Shown: positions 1 to 13,395 of the stretch, in pieces | Numbering within the stretch: position 1 is the stretch's first letter | How the letters are laid out: each line of letters starts with the position of its first letter | NCBI GenBank assembly: GCA_964304625.1 | Contig: OZ199839.1 | Location: 6,572,001 to 6,636,000 of the forward strand | Source of the DNA: Kudoa neothunni | Taxonomy: Eukaryota; Cnidaria | DNA: 64,000 nucleotides | Direction of reading: 5' to 3' | The notes under the pieces: generated by a model | What the model was told of the DNA's origin: nothing | What the model saw: the letters and a program-made list of their open reading frames with translations, nothing else | Databases searched by the model: none | Position numbers and translations under genes: made by a program

Positions 1-47
1 CATAACCAATGTCTAAATTTATTTTATTTCATTGTAGAAACTGAATA

Positions 48-204
48 ATGCGGAGCACGGTAATTATCGTGAACTTAACTAAATTAGCGACAACATCAGC
101 TGAGGTCTGGGTTGATTCTTACGAAATATTCTTAGATACGTTCAAAATTTCAGAATGTTTTATTAAGGAACATGCTAAAGCAAAATTGAATAAATTTATA
201 ATCT
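48..204 (+). other. Short coding-like fragment, also seen near 8.79 kb
   Basis: An open frame from ATG at 48 to a stop at 204 gives 52 residues with KLATTSAEVWVDSYEIFLDT. A recognisably similar frame, KLAAASAEFCGNFYDMCIDA, occurs at about 8786-8851. The upstream TTCATTGTAG could be a splice acceptor. Two diverged copies of a protein-like stretch beside other relics suggest a mobile-element remnant, but I do not recognise the family. Confidence 0.3.
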
Positions 205-1111
205 AAATGAATAATCTTCCATTCACATAAGATAAATATATTAGAATGAGATACATTTTTGATAAAGAAAATTTATTCAACGCATCCATTTGCATTAATC
301 CTGATCGTGAAATGTGGAATGGATATTTGATTTTAGACTAATTATATTTAACATCATGTTTTCATATGAGTCAGACAGAATTCTTGAGCTTAATATCCGT
401 AAATTATTTTATACAATTCTTTTATTTACTTATTTTATTAAGAAATGATAAGCCGACGATTCAACGCATTCCGAATTGACAACACTCCTGAGAAATTAAT
501 GTCCGGTCGTTATAAAAATAAAGTTATTTAAAAAATAAATGGTATTCATTATTCATATCTAGATCTAATAATTTTAAGAAACATAAAATCAACTGGTAGG
601 CAAAAGGATAGCAGAATAACTGCGATTTGTCTTCCAGAGGGAAGAACCTGCAGAGGTAAACAATAAATAAAGATTACTTATTAATAAAATGTTATCAATT
701 AAATTAGTTACAATCCAATATTTATTTAAGTCGTTGATTATCTCTTGATCAATTTATTTCAATTTGTTTGATGTTAAATAAATTCTACCACTCGTTCATT
801 TTCAGTTTCAAAATTAGCAGATTCAACAATCAAAGGAGTAAGCTCGTCAAAGTGTTCTGATGTAGGCATAATGACTTCTTCTTGAATAATCTAGGAATTT
901 TCAGCTGAGAATTCTTTATCGCTAAAATTAATATTTGATGAACGCTCGCATTCATTGGCTGCAGGGACCCCATAGCTAAAGAATGGGTTATTGGTTTGAG
1001 TTAAGCCAAAAATTATTTCAATATCGCCACCAACAATCGACTAGAGGCAATGAATGGAAAGCTCAAAACTGTTATTACAAAATTCTCGACTCTTGAGGAT
1101 TTTTTCTCCAA
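205..1111. other. Intergenic, nothing recognised
   Basis: AT-rich sequence with only short, low-complexity reading frames on either strand. No RNA gene, terminal repeat or conserved protein motif seen. Confidence 0.5.
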
Positions 1112-1679
1112 TCTACTATATAAAACAAACCGGTAATCCGCGTGTGTCAGTGTGTACGCATTTTTCATTTTTGATAGAGAGAAGTATCGCTCCATTTGAG
1201 CACACATATGGAAAGATAAAATTTTATTTTAACACAGAAAAATACATAACAATTATAAAAGGTTTGCATCCTGCAAAATGACTAAAAATATTTTCACGTG
1301 CTATGAGTGGTATGATTTCAGGATTTATGCTAACATATAGGTCATTTCGTTAAAGTTATAAAAAGTTAATTTTAAATGTATCATAGTGTTTATTTTACTT
1401 TAAAATTATTGGAAAGAAATTTAGTAATCGAAATAGTTCGAATGAGGAAGCTAATATTAGGTTATGTATCCAGGCATTAATATGAAATTCAAACGCTCAG
1501 TAGTATTTATTCGTTTTTAAAAATATTAAATAAGGTTCATGCATCCAATGAGTTAAATACATCACCGGTTAATTGGGTAATCTTTTTACTATTTATCTAA
1601 ATACTCTGAATTTACTTTGAACTTCAAATGACCTTGGCCTACTCAAGACTTTAGTTTGCGTGGCGGGGCTTTCGCGTTA
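1112..1679 (+). mobile_element. Short diverged Helitron-like element (copy 3)
   Basis: Begins after an A with TCTACTATATAAAA, close to the classical Helitron 5' end TCTMTAYTA, and ends GGCGGGGCTTTCGCGTTAG followed by T. A GTGTGTCAG block just inside the 5' end and the GC-rich 3' end (AGACTTTAGTTTGCG, then the CGGGGCTTT block) match the two 2-kb copies at 6318-8346 and 60551-62598. At about 570 bp it lacks most of their interior and carries no coding sequence. The terminal CTRR is degenerate (TTAG), so this is an old or distantly related member. Confidence 0.5.
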
Positions 1680-2122
1680 GTTCTTTATATATTCATTAGA
1701 AAAAATTTTACGGGACATCATAGACATACCTAACTAAAATCATCAATTACAGAGAATGTAAAGATAATTATGACATCTAATTATTTAACTTTTTAACGAT
1801 TTTTCAATATTCCGTGTATTTAAATTAAAATTAATATATATGATACAATGGAACATCTTTTGAAATTTTAAATATTCGGTATTTCAGCCTTTATTGGATG
1901 TTATCATTGCAAAAAATATAAGATTAATGTTATAAAAACAAACATAGGACGTTACTTTAGATATATTAATTGTTGTTAAATACTTAATGTAATTATACAC
2001 ACCTTCGATAAAACTGATTTATTTAATCCTAATCGTATTCATATATTGAAAATTATTAATGATTCATACATCTTATGATTATTATTGCTCGTTCCGAATT
2101 TTCTTAGGCATTAGATAAAACA

Positions 2123-3586
2123 ATGAGATCCTCACTTTATAAAATAATATATATTATATCGTTATCATATTGTCTAGCCGGTAATTGCCAAATTACAGTA
2201 ATCAGTCTATCTACTCATTAGATCCAATTTTACCATCCTACGAGAGAGATGAAGGGGATTGGCCTATAGGTGTTGAAAAAAGCATGAATAATGTCATTGA
2301 TCGTTGGTTTATTGACATCAATGACGCTAAATGCAAACCTCTAGAATATCGAGGTATCAAGGGGAATTATAACAATTTTGCGTCTAAAGGACTTTGCGAA
2401 ATGCACGGTATGGCATGCATTAAAATTTTCTATATTAAGATTCTCCCAAGGTAAGTTGACCAAAAGAGAAAAACTTCAAGGATGTAAAAAACCAAAGCAT
2501 CCTGGACATTGCGTTAAAAATTCCAAAACAGTGGAAAAATACCACTTTAATCCAACAACTGCAAGATGCGAACCTTTCAACTATAATGGCTGTGGTGGAA
2601 GTTTTAATAGATACGAAAGTGACACTGAGTGCTATCTTTATTGTTTAAGTAAGCATCACTAATTCGAATTCTAATAGTTACTTATTTATCTTTTAATTAG
2701 ATAAAAAAAATGGTGGGCTCACAAATGCTGATGACTCCAAACTAAGTAATCTTGTGGACAAAGAGAAATATACGGTTCCAAACATTTTGGACTGCACATT
2801 AAGACCCGATGTTAAAGATAAAGATCCAAGCACTGCCATTATTGCGGATACCAACAACAATAAGTGTGCTTTTGCTGCTGCTTCAATAGATTCTAATACA
2901 AGAGGAATATTTAGATCGTTTGCTGAATGCATCAAAAAATGCTTTCGTATGCTAAATATTTTATTCTAAGATTTTTATCTTGTTAGCATATCCAAATAGT
3001 ACTGCTAACAATGGTACCGTAAAAAAAGAAAATAAGAGGGTTGCTGCTTGTGACAGCAATCCTTCACAAACGGCTAAAACTGTCAGTGAAGGTTCTGAAA
3101 ATATTATATTCAGGTATTATTATGATTCTACCACTGACGTTTGTAAACGAATGGAAACTGGCCCTATTTCAGACTCTGATTTCGATAATACGAAGAATAG
3201 TTTTCCCACCATGGAAATGTGCCATAGTTATTGCGGCGCAGGTACGAACTCGTTATAATTCTCTAAAATATGAAAATTTTTAAAATATTACTTATAACCT
3301 TTATTGAGTAAAATCAAATTTTTTTTAAAATTTAGGGGGTTACAAGAAAGAAATAAAAATCGAAGAAACATGCACATTAGGAAAAGGAGGTGAAGGGAGT
3401 GATGGGACTTATAAAACAAAAAGATATTATTATAATTCAAGTGAAAAAAAATGTAAATCATTTTGTTACAAAGGATATGATGGAAATTCGAACAACTTTA
3501 AAACAAGTGCGCAATGCCAAGCAATATGTGGAGAAGTATATAATGAAGGCAAAAATGCTGAGAATGATGAAACCACTAACTGTTAA
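2123..3586 (+). CDS. Secreted protein with five Kunitz-like domains (copy 1)
   Basis: Six exons: 2123-2180, 2222-2407, 2451-2648, 2701-2946, 2987-3241, 3336-3586, giving 397 aa with no break. Exon 1 is a signal peptide (MRSSLYKIIYIISLSYCLA). Each later exon encodes one Kunitz-like domain and every intron (41-94 bp) is phase 1, the symmetric arrangement expected for domains multiplied by exon duplication. Domain 2 is canonical, with six cysteines and the signature FNYNGCGGSFNRY. Domain 1 keeps only two cysteines. Domains 3, 4 and 5 keep cysteines 1, 3, 5 and 6 but lack 2 and 4, the pair forming the 14-38 bridge in BPTI; domain 5 has one extra Cys. In domain 2 the residue after Cys2 (P1) is Val, so trypsin inhibition is not expected. 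A paralogue lies at 57152-58535. The intron 1 acceptor was chosen because it restores the frame and matches the paralogue. A secreted, mostly non-inhibitory role is inference. Confidence 0.88.
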
Positions 3587-6317
3587 TTTTTAATGGAATA
3601 TAAAAGCCATAATTAGTTACAAAATGAACAGAAATATTTATTTCTATAAAAGAATCATTATTAATTTGTTGATCGAATTTTTTTGTAAATCCATATAAAA
3701 ATCGCGCCGTTTAGTAAGTACAGCCAGAAGAATAAATTTAAAAATAACATAAAGAAATCATGCATCTAAATATATTTAAGTTAGTTTTATAATATTATAC
3801 TTTCTTAAGAAAATAAGAATGTTATTTTTTAATGTCATTTTTATAAGATGCCTATGTGTAATGCTATTTGTATAAAAATTAAAAAACTTAATCTGATCCT
3901 TATCAATTTTAAATATTAATTCTGTAATTTATATAGATATCATGGATAAATTTTTTATAGCCAAACCAGTTACTGAATATTGGTCAATTATTATTTCCAA
4001 TTGAACTCTTAAAAAATATCGTAAGTTGTGAAAGTATAACTAATTGACTATCATAATTTTTAGATAATTCTTTTCGACAATTTTCTATCGTGTATTCTAA
4101 AATTACCTATTTCTAAGTTCATTATTTTTGTCTAAAAACAACGGTACTCGGTTTTAAAACAATAAATAATAAATGAACAATAATTTTCTATCATATTCAT
4201 TTTCATGTTTTCTCTCACCGAAACCAAAATATTTATTTCGCCGAAATCATTCAATTCAATTTCTTTTATCAAGTGAATCTTCTCTTTATCTTTTGAAATA
4301 CATCAGCTGAAACCACTATGCCAAGAATTATCGCTAATCCGACCAAAGTACACTATTCGCCATTTATATTAGTATTAAGTGTTATTAACGTTCCACAGCT
4401 CATTTCCCCATAATTGCCAGGCATGGCGGATGTATAAGAGTGGACGCCCTTAAAACAACAGAATACTTTTTATTGTATACTAAAAATATGAATCAATAAA
4501 TATTAAATGAAAAAACAAAGAAATGAATATAATTAAATTTTTTTACTTATGCATAACCTGAAAAATATATTTATTGCGGATTTTTTAATGTTTTTTGTTG
4601 TTGAATAATTAATCTTTTAAAATTATATATTAAATTTTGTTACAAATACATCTGAATGGTAGCTAACAACTTATCGTAAAATTTTTAAATGCTTAACTCA
4701 CGTACACCTCTGGTCATATGAACACGGAAACTGGTTATTTACTCTACAATGATCTAAAAAACTGAAAAAATGTTGGAATATCGAACTTTAAATATTATTA
4801 TAGTTAAAAATTCCTTCTGCTCAATCAGGTACAATGGAACCGATTGGAGTTGTAAGAATTTGTTATATACTAAGTAGTAAAATATTTTTAAGAATAAAAA
4901 GTTTTGTTCTTTATAATATAGAAATAAAAATTTGATTTTAATTTTTGTGATGGCAATATTTGGTAAATCATTATGGTATCTTTTGAGTATTACAGGATGC
5001 CTATAATAACTACATTTTTATCTAAAATGATTACAAATTAAGGCAATATAATTATTAATTGTATTTGATCCGTAATAATCATTTAAGGGACTATTAACGT
5101 TTTCAAGAGACCCCTTCAATAAACATAATTCTAGTATTCTCTAAGATGCGAATGGAACATCTGGTTTTTGAATAGTTTTATCTTGAGAAATTGATTGAAA
5201 CAATTCCAGCAAACACGCATGGTTCTAAAATTTTTGAAACCCTTTCACATGATTCGGATATAGATTTTTAAATAAGGAATTATTATCCAGAGAAGAAACC
5301 TTTTAGATAGTGACCACGCACTTTAATAAATTGGAATCTCAATAAATGATGCTTTGGATTATACTGCTTAAAATATAAACATAAGAACATCGAAGAATAT
5401 TTAAAATTTTAAAATAATATTTTAGAGAGTAAAAAGTAATATTTTCTCCAGAATTAATATTAATTTAGATATTATAGAAAGTGATATCTAGAGATGTGCT
5501 ATAGTAATCGAAATTTAGATAAATGAAAAACATAAATCTTCGTTTTAATAATTTTAGAATGAAATCTCTCATTTATATTAAAAGCGAATTATCTCATAAA
5601 TAATAATGATGATGTATCTTGCCTTTTTATTCCAACATTCGCTGATGTCATGCCACAGATATGTTAATACTCATTAAATATTTTGTTGGTGATCAAAATC
5701 AGAATGTTTTAGAGAGAGGAATTAAAATATAAATATTGTTTTAAATTCTTTTAGTAATAATTATTGAAAAAATTATTTAATATCCCAAAAGTTAAAAACA
5801 GTGTAAATTAAAAAGCGGTGTTAACAACGAATTTTCTAATTCCAACGTAGCCGAACGAATCAAGAACCCCAGTTTCTGCTTTAGTTTTTTCTAAAAAAGA
5901 TTATAAATGAAATGATTATGAATTGTAAATATTCCATCATTTTGAGTTTTATATTGGGGAAAAGGTAGAACAAGGGCGTGCGAGTATTTAACTAAATAAA
6001 CACCTATATTCACATCGAATTATTTCAGGAACTAAATAAAAAATTAGCTGATAGTACAAAAATCTTTAGAAATTTTTGGCTCGATATAAAAAAATTAAAA
6101 GCTGACATTTTGTAAAAATAATCTAAGTTTTATATTTTCAGGCAAATTTCGAATTCAGCTATATTTCTTAACAACTTAAACAAAATAAAATCGAAGAAGA
6201 CGGAAAACCTTAGATATTACATTACTATTACTGCACAAAGACTAGGGTAGTTGTTCATAATCATGGTATTTGAAGAAAAATGTAAAAAAATGAACCTCGA
6301 GGTACACGCTTGTAGCA
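3587..6317. other. Long intergenic stretch, nothing recognised
   Basis: About 2.7 kb of AT-rich sequence following the Kunitz gene. I found no protein motif, RNA gene or paired terminal repeat. It ends at the 5' boundary of the Helitron-like copy. Confidence 0.5.
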
Positions 6318-8346
6318 TCTATATCTTCTATATCTGTATACATAATAAAGTTCTTGTTTGCCAGTGTGTGTGTCAGTTTGCAGCAGTACGCATATGCCAC
6401 GGAGAAACTTTCTTTAAATATAGCTGTAAGTTTGTATTTGAATAGATGAAACCATTAATAAAAATCGATAATTTACTTAGAAGTATAAATATAGTCAATA
6501 ACACAGTCCGGAGTAAGGAATTTTCTGATTGACTTCACAAATAGCAGATTAAAAAGCATCTGCATAATATTGATATTTGTTTACTTCTGGTTCATAGACA
6601 ATTAAAATGAATTTTTACTCATTATATAGAAAGTCTCCTAATTATGATTTAGAATGTTCTAAAAATTTTACATATGCCTGTTCGGAGTACTTTTAAGACA
6701 AGTAGAACTATTAACGTCACATTTACAAGAGTCGTCGCATTTCCCTTAAATTATGAAGCATAAACATGTTATTTGGTATGTGTTTTCTCTTTTCGAGCGT
6801 TATGAATATAGTTAAGCAAAGTAGATTATGATCATTTTAAATAAAACACATAATTTGAGTCTCTATACGTATCCTAAAAACTATGTAAGAAATGAGTAGA
6901 GTTTTCAAATAATTATACCTGTATGTTAACTTCTTAAATGAAAATTATACTCCACTGGAATTTCTGAGATGTGAATATTTCTTTTTATCAAATATGTCGA
7001 TTGAGATTGAAACTATATTCGTCTTTTCGATAAGTACTTACTCATTATTTGGTTTTCCTAAACTTTCTTGCAAATCGGCTGACATAACTAATTCGATAAG
7101 TTTCTATATTTGATGAGACAATTTTTTAAATAATGTTTAAGTTCATAGTTACCTAATTATTCCCTATCCCAAAACCATAAGATTAATATTCAAATCAATA
7201 TACTGTTTTCTTTAGGCTCACATTAATTCATTTTGATATGAAAGCTGCATGAAAATACGCGACATCGCTTTCTATACGTAGTTTAAGAATTTATATTCAC
7301 GATTACTTTTACACAAAATACAATCCCCTCTCAATACGTGCCATGTAAGTTAATAAGAAATTATTGGTCTATTCGATCTAACCGATATTTTCACAAAGTT
7401 TTCGTTAATCTACGAATAGTTCAATACGAAGAAATTTTTTTAGGGCACTCAAACAGTACGTTATTTTAAAAAGGTGCACTCCTTCGAGAAAACCAGTTGA
7501 TGTTTGAGCATTGCTGTAATTTTTCAACTACAAAACACCTTTACAGTTTAGATTTAATCTTATTTTGTTAATTAAATTTATATACTTTTGAACCAGTAGG
7601 TATTTTTGTAAAAAAAAGTTACATTTATTTAAAAATCAGGAAATTATGTTTGAATAGTGAATACGTAAGTTACCACTCACAGCTTTTCAAAATATCACTG
7701 GCATCATTATTAAATTGCGAAAAAAGGAGTAACAATTAATATTTATATTTCTGACGCATATTAGGACGATTTTCTTCTTTTTGTCGTTTGTAGACTAATA
7801 ATAAATTTTATAACTAGAAGGATTAATTTTTATCGTAAGATTTTGAAAATAACTGAAAGTCCTATTAAGTTACTTAATGATTTTGTTTCATAAACAACTG
7901 AACTTTAATCGTTAATTAAATTGCTCTTAAAATTAAGGTCATCATAGTTTTTGTCACTAATTTGTAAAATAAACTTAAAATTACTCATTAATTTCTCTCC
8001 ACACCTCTAGTTATATTTATATTTGAATGGAAAGTGCGAGCATAATTTAGTTTATCTAAATTAACACATTGCAAAAATAATGACAAGCTTTAAAATGAAT
8101 AGATAAAAATAGAAAAATAAAATTTACAATGTTTAAAGTATTTAAAGTGCTAATTAGATAGACCCTTCCATAAAATTTCTCCATTCAATAATAAAATTAA
8201 AAGTTAATATTTTCCATCACATTGTACTAGGCAAAACTGGGCATTATCAATATTTACTTCAAAATCGAAACGGCTTTAGTCTGCGTCAGGTGTTAGCCTA
8301 CTTGGTTGGGCAAGGAAGCCTTCACGAAGCGAGGCTTTTGCGCTAG
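6318..8346 (+). mobile_element. Non-autonomous Helitron-like element, about 2.0 kb (copy 1)
   Basis: This stretch matches the reverse complement of 60551-62598 nearly end to end, with most positions identical by eye. The two copies start together at TCTAT preceded by A and stop together at GCGCTAG followed by T, after which the flanks are unrelated. Just before the 3' end is a short hairpin (AAGCCT...AGGCTT) followed by TTGCGCTAG. A 5' TC, a 3' hairpin plus CTRR, insertion between A and T, and no terminal inverted repeats are the defining marks of Helitrons. No Rep/helicase reading frame is present, so it would depend on an autonomous relative. Confidence 0.75.
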
Positions 8347-9839
8347 TTTTTTCATATTTTAAAATCCATTACAATTGAGAGAAAAAAGAATTGTTTAAAA
8401 TCTTTTAAAATCTCATTCAATGTTAAATGAAACATACAGTGGCAATAATAAATTTCTTTCTCTGTTTGTGGCAAATATAACTTTGTCACAATTGGAAAAA
8501 CTTAAAAGTTCAAAGGATTATTCATATAATTCAAATATCAACACGTAATTATCCCCAATATCTATCATCCAACCTCCCATGTGTACGTACTTTCCAGAAA
8601 TGAGCGTTTAATGTAGTCGAAATGTTCGTTCGATGGACTCGACGATATGTTTCTGAATTTTGAAGTACATTTACAATTGCAAATAATACGTGAAATCGGA
8701 AAAGCCGATCGTAACAATTAAAACAAAGTATTCGATTAAAAGTTTCTCTTAATGACTCAAATTATATTCAACATACACAAATAAATTAGCAGCTGCGTCA
8801 GCTGAATTTTGCGGTAACTTCTACGACATGTGTATAGATGCTTTTAAATAGATAGATAGTATTATTAAAAATAACGATAAAAAAGCCGGCTACTGGGATA
8901 AAATTAAGTAGGTGAAATTTAGTACACAAACAATGAGTACTTTAGTGAATTATGATTGAAACAATAAAGATTCGGTAAACATAGTTAGTTACGTTGACTC
9001 TAAAATTGGGCTGTCGAGTAAATTAATCGATATGGCATTAATCGTAATTTCTCTTATTAACCGATGAACCAGAATTTACAACAGATGAAATAAATCGTAT
9101 CGTATTCCGTAATTTCTCAAATTAACAAAATTAGATACAATTTTTCAATGTAATTCAATGCAATCCGAGCAATCAATACCTGAAAAAATCAAAAGTAGAA
9201 TATTAACAATTAACACATATTATCTTGGTTTAGATTTTCCTCTCTCTTCTAAAATAAAAGCCATAGGGAGGCCGAAACTAAGTAGAGTTACTGATATCGA
9301 GCTTCCAAAGAAGCGAAAAAGAAGACAAAATAAAATGAAAAATTCGAATATATGGACAATATAATTCTTAAAATAAGATATTTCGTTGTTGTTTACTCGA
9401 TAATATTGTTTTTTAGCATATCGCGCTCAAAGCCTAACTTATAAAACTTTTAAAATTCAATATTGAATAATTACATTACTTTATACCGATAAAGATACCA
9501 GTAGCGGTAAAATTTGATTCAACTCAAGTTGAAACATTCTGTGTCAATACCAGAAGCAGTCAATCATAGTCTGTCTCGTCAGCGCGCATTTATCAAAAGT
9601 GTAGCGTGAATATCATTTTATTTGTATCGAAGCAAACATTTTCTGACATTAGAAATAAAAATAATACTTAAATTCTAAAATAGAATATAAACAAAATTGG
9701 TATAAAATAATATTTAAGTGGAAAATGAGCGGTTGCAAAGTGTACATATTCATCATAGAAATTTTCGTATAAAAATAAAATCCTTTTAGGTAAAAATTAG
9801 CTGAGCACATATCTGTAATCAGATTTTAATTATCATTTT
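8347..9839. other. Relic-rich intergenic stretch
   Basis: Contains the second copy of the KLAAASAEF-type fragment (about 8786-8851) and an open frame at 9158-9364 with IGRPKLSRVTDIELPKKRKR, a basic tail of the kind found at the C-terminus of some MULE/SWIM-type transposases. That assignment is weak. No complete gene or terminal repeat seen. Confidence 0.35.
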
Positions 9840-10170
9840 ATATGATTTTCCTAATGAAATTATGAAGCTGAAAGAAATTCTCTTGACTGTTTCCATGACT
9901 ACATCCGAAGCAGAATTCTGCTTTTCCACATTTGAGCGAACGAAAACTTACTTATCTAAGGGACACTATGAACTCTAACGGTCAAATTCACCTACGCCAT
10001 TTTCAATGAAGAAAAATCTCCTAAACAACCATCCGGAAACTAAAAAGAAAATTATTGATCGTTTCGCACGGATTAAAGATAGCAGAGTGCATTTCACCTT
10101 CAAGCGATGGAATAATAAACCTATAAGAACTGAGAAAATATGTAAATATTGTTATTTACGTATTTTCTGA
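9840..10170 (+). pseudogene. hAT transposase C-terminal relic
   Basis: Translation gives a hAT dimerisation segment: ILLTVSMTTSEAEFCFSTFE then RTKTYL. The usual family pattern is LLTVPVSTA.AER.FS.LKRIKTYLR. A second stretch in another frame, HPETKKKIIDRFARIKDSRV, matches the usual last block (..VIDKFA..K.RR). The N-terminal catalytic part is not seen upstream, and at least one frame change separates the two blocks, so this is a decayed fragment. The ends of the original element were not located. Confidence 0.6.
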
Positions 10171-10730
10171 CTTTTTAAATTTTACTCATTATAAATGACG
10201 TTTGAAAAAATTTCTAATACATCAACATCTCCATCAACTTAAACTACGTATCCCCTATTCTATTCAAAACCAAACATTCCAAAGCAGTTCCCATCACACA
10301 TCATTATAAATTGTATTGCCGGAAACAGAAGATTCGTGAGACATTAAAACGCGTAAAAATATATCGACATCACGCGATTATTATTGAAGAATTTAATCAA
10401 AATTTAACATATTTGATTGCAGAAGCAAGCATAATACAAACACCGCATATTGAAAACGTAAAAAATAGTACACATCACTACACTGATTGGAAATGCGTGG
10501 ATTATACTAAGGTTGGAATAATAGAGGGTCTTTAAGTGTGTACACAGTGTTGGATTTGATAGTGAGAATCTTAAGTCTATCTTGAATAAGTTTTTTTGAC
10601 AATCTTGGCTCGTCGGGAAAGCAATCGGTCCAATGTTGATGAAAATCGTTGGTAAACGTGTTCAAATTTCTCACTCGATGAAACTTGACAAAAAATTCAC
10701 AGATATGCTTATCAACTTCAACAACAATAA
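10171..10730. other. Intergenic with one unrecognised open frame
   Basis: Holds a 74-codon open frame (10311-10535, +) with no recognisable domain. Its composition does not stand out from neighbouring non-coding sequence, and I see no splice partners. Confidence 0.4.
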
Positions 10731-12651
10731 TTAATTTCCAACAAACAACAATATACTACAAATACTTTCAAAAGGATCGATTAATTTCTTCTTTGATACT
10801 TGCGATTGCGATTGCAATTGAGAATTAGTGGATTTATTTTGGGGCTTGTACATTTTTGCAATGGATCCTGCTTCATTCGAATGAGGTGCAAGAGAATTTT
10901 TTAGATTTTTTAGTGTGGCAGGCGAATATTTCAAAATGGCACCACCAATATTTTCAGCTTTAATAAAGTAAGCGAAATTTTCCGCAGCTTGAGTGCCATC
11001 TTCAAGGTAGGTAATACCGAAAATGACTGGTCTTGAAGCGGACACGACTTTTCTTTTGGGCTCACTATTGTTTTTGTTGTTGTTAGCATTATTTTGGCGA
11101 TCCTCTGTTTGGTTGGGATTCGTTTTCTAGATTGAAACAAAGTGTAGAAAAGTGCAACGCAAAATGCGTTATCAACATACGTTGGCTTTTTCTGTTTTAC
11201 GTGAATCTCTCTCGTCATCAGACAAATAGCCATGAGGAACTAGGAAACCTTCAAGATCATCTTCCTCTACGACTGTGTGTTCCAACTCTTCATCACCATC
11301 GCTCTAGATAATTTACCAATTAGATAGAATAATACATTAATTCTGTAGTTTTTACTTTGCTAAGATCCTCACCAGGTTCCTCTTCGTACCACTCCGCATC
11401 ACTGTCAACATTGTAGTTGATATGCTAAATGTAATTTATGGAAATGATTCAAGGCCAAACGAAAAAACAAACATTATGAGTATAAAAAGGATTGTTCGTT
11501 GGTATAGTGATAGCTTTTTGTTCGTTGGACAATGTACCAAAATACGGTGGTCGAATATTGTCAAATAGTTGGAAGAGTTTAAAACTCATCACATTTTCAC
11601 TGGTCAAAGGTTTCCATTGGAAATGAACCATGTAATGAGGTTGTGCTAGTACACTTTTTAGATTATATGTTCGGTATTTCTTGGCATCGTTTGTCAACGT
11701 CGACCAAATATTAAAAGAGATATTTGTAGAATTATTCGATTTAAGAGCACACTCAAAATTATCAACATCAAAATTCTCATAAGACACATCCAATTTTCCT
11801 AAATACGAATCTGATTGTAGTCTGAAAGGGATAAATCGAGATTTGTGATTATCAACCATATATTGCTAGAATAAACAATAATCGTCACATTAATACAGCC
11901 ATATTAAACATTGTACATTGACTGGGTCGGGTTTTTTCGAGCTACAAAACCCATACCAATATTGAAGACGCTTCTTGGAAGAATTCGATGCTACGGTAGT
12001 GGTACTGATACTGGTGGTAGTTTCAGTGACAGGCGTGGTGACCTTTACGGCAGTTTTATTTTTGCTTTCTTTTTCAAATATCTCGATTTCGTCCAACTTT
12101 TTCAACAGAGATGAAGCTTCAGCTAGATTTCCTTTTTTGATCAAATCATTTGCTTTTTTCTTTATAACTTTTTTCAACTGTTTTCGAAGTTTATCGTCTG
12201 CCAGCACAGGCAACGAAACATCTAATGACAACAACATATTCAAATTGTCGTCAGATGAGTTGTTAGTTTTATTTTTGGAATCGTTATTCTTCTCTTGAGT
12301 ACAGGCGTCTACTTGTTTTCTCTTGATGGCTTTCTTTTTCTGTTTGACTTGTTGAGTGTCGCCACTGCCACAACCAATATCACTACCTCCACTAGGACGA
12401 GTGAATTGAATGGGATGCAACACAGACATCGATCTTATTGGTTGGTCAACTGATCCGGTAATTGGTTGAGGAAGTTTAATAGATTCTGCCTGGTGACCAT
12501 AATAAGAGTAATTGGAATCAATGTTTTCGTTAGAAACTTTCTCAACATTATTTCCATCAAGTCCCAAAATACTAGTTGCATGTATGTTTTTGGTGGATTT
12601 TTTGTTGGAATTTAGTGATTTGTTTTGAGAATCAGAAAACTGCTGCGACAT
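10731..12651 (-). CDS. CHAF1A: Chromatin assembly factor 1 large subunit (p150/CHAF1A)
   Basis: Five exons on the minus strand: 12651-11923, 11865-11473, 11424-11356, 11303-11181, 11126-10731; introns 48-57 bp; 569 aa, no break. CAF-1 deposits newly made H3-H4 onto replicating DNA in the nucleus, and p150 is its scaffold. The N-terminal exon is low-complexity and Lys-rich (residues about 100-200), like the charged region of p150. Exon 2 carries FKLFQLFDNIRPPYFGTLS, matching the conserved KF..F..N.RPPY.GT block of the middle domain. Exons 3-4 carry NVDSDAEWYEEEPGEDLS and LEGFLVPHGYLSDDER, the acidic ED-type block and the GF.VPHGYLSD motif that define the family. The C-terminal exon is basic and poorly conserved. 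The first donor could lie 6 bases further on (11917) without changing frame. It is shorter than the human protein, mainly in the N-terminal region. Confidence 0.9.
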
Positions 12652-13367
12652 TTCACATATGCGCCACTACCCCTGCGTAGGCGCTCGTCGTCGCACCATC
12701 CACAATAATGGACCGGTAGTATGTAGCACCACTCGTACGTACATTACTTATTTTACATATTAATAGGTTCGCACGTATTTAATATGATTTAAAAAATTAT
12801 ATTACGTTAGAATCACATGCATTAAATAATTTTTAAGCACAGTCACTATGAATAAACGAAAAATAAAAAGTCACGTGAGGATCGATCGTACGTACCCTTA
12901 TGCATTAGCCGCGTGATTAAATTAAGCGTTCTCTTTTTTCTCTGCCCAATTTAAACAATTAATAAGTTTATACAGTTACATCAATGTGGCTGTTATTTAT
13001 TTAAAAATGAAGGATAAACACTGGCTCATGTTATAAATATATATAGTAGGTGTGGTTTATAGTGGTATCCACCATAATTCGTGGTAGTAACAATGGCGCA
13101 ATGACAGTCCTTCCCCAAAGATTCAGATACGGAAGATGATTTTATTAATAGAAGGTTGAACCTTTCAAAGGCGGTCTCATTTCATTTTGAAGTGTTCGAC
13201 AACTATTTTAAACATCACGACTCAGATGTGGGAATTAATATCTGTCCCTATTTCGAATGTTTATTAAAATTAAATCGTATTTTTTAAAAAATAATTGTTT
13301 TTTCGGTAATTATTATTAAGCTATAGTTAATTTATTATTTTAATAGTTTGCGCGATAATGTATGTAA

Positions 13368-13395
13368 TACGTATTATCCGGCCGAGACCGGTAAT
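13368..13395. repeat. Short inverted repeat (GTATTA.CCGG arms)
   Basis: GTATTATCCGG and CCGGTAATAC face each other across a 6-7 base GC-rich centre. It is followed about 20 bp on by a second GC-rich hairpin (CCCC...GGGG) in otherwise very AT-rich DNA. It could be a terminator-like fold, a protein site or a transposon end. I cannot tell. Confidence 0.4.

Noticed and set aside
2181-2198. An 18-bp intron after the signal exon of Kunitz copy 1
   Set aside because: It would leave the next exon out of frame. An acceptor at 2221 gives a 41-bp intron, keeps the frame and matches the paralogue.
6251-6445. 64-codon open frame at the 5' end of the Helitron-like copy
   Set aside because: It straddles the element boundary and is not maintained in the second copy; no domain is seen.
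11975-12298. 107-codon plus-strand open frame with many Val/Phe/Ser
   Set aside because: It is antisense to CAF-1 exon 1; its composition is the mirror of the Lys/Thr/Asn-rich coding strand.
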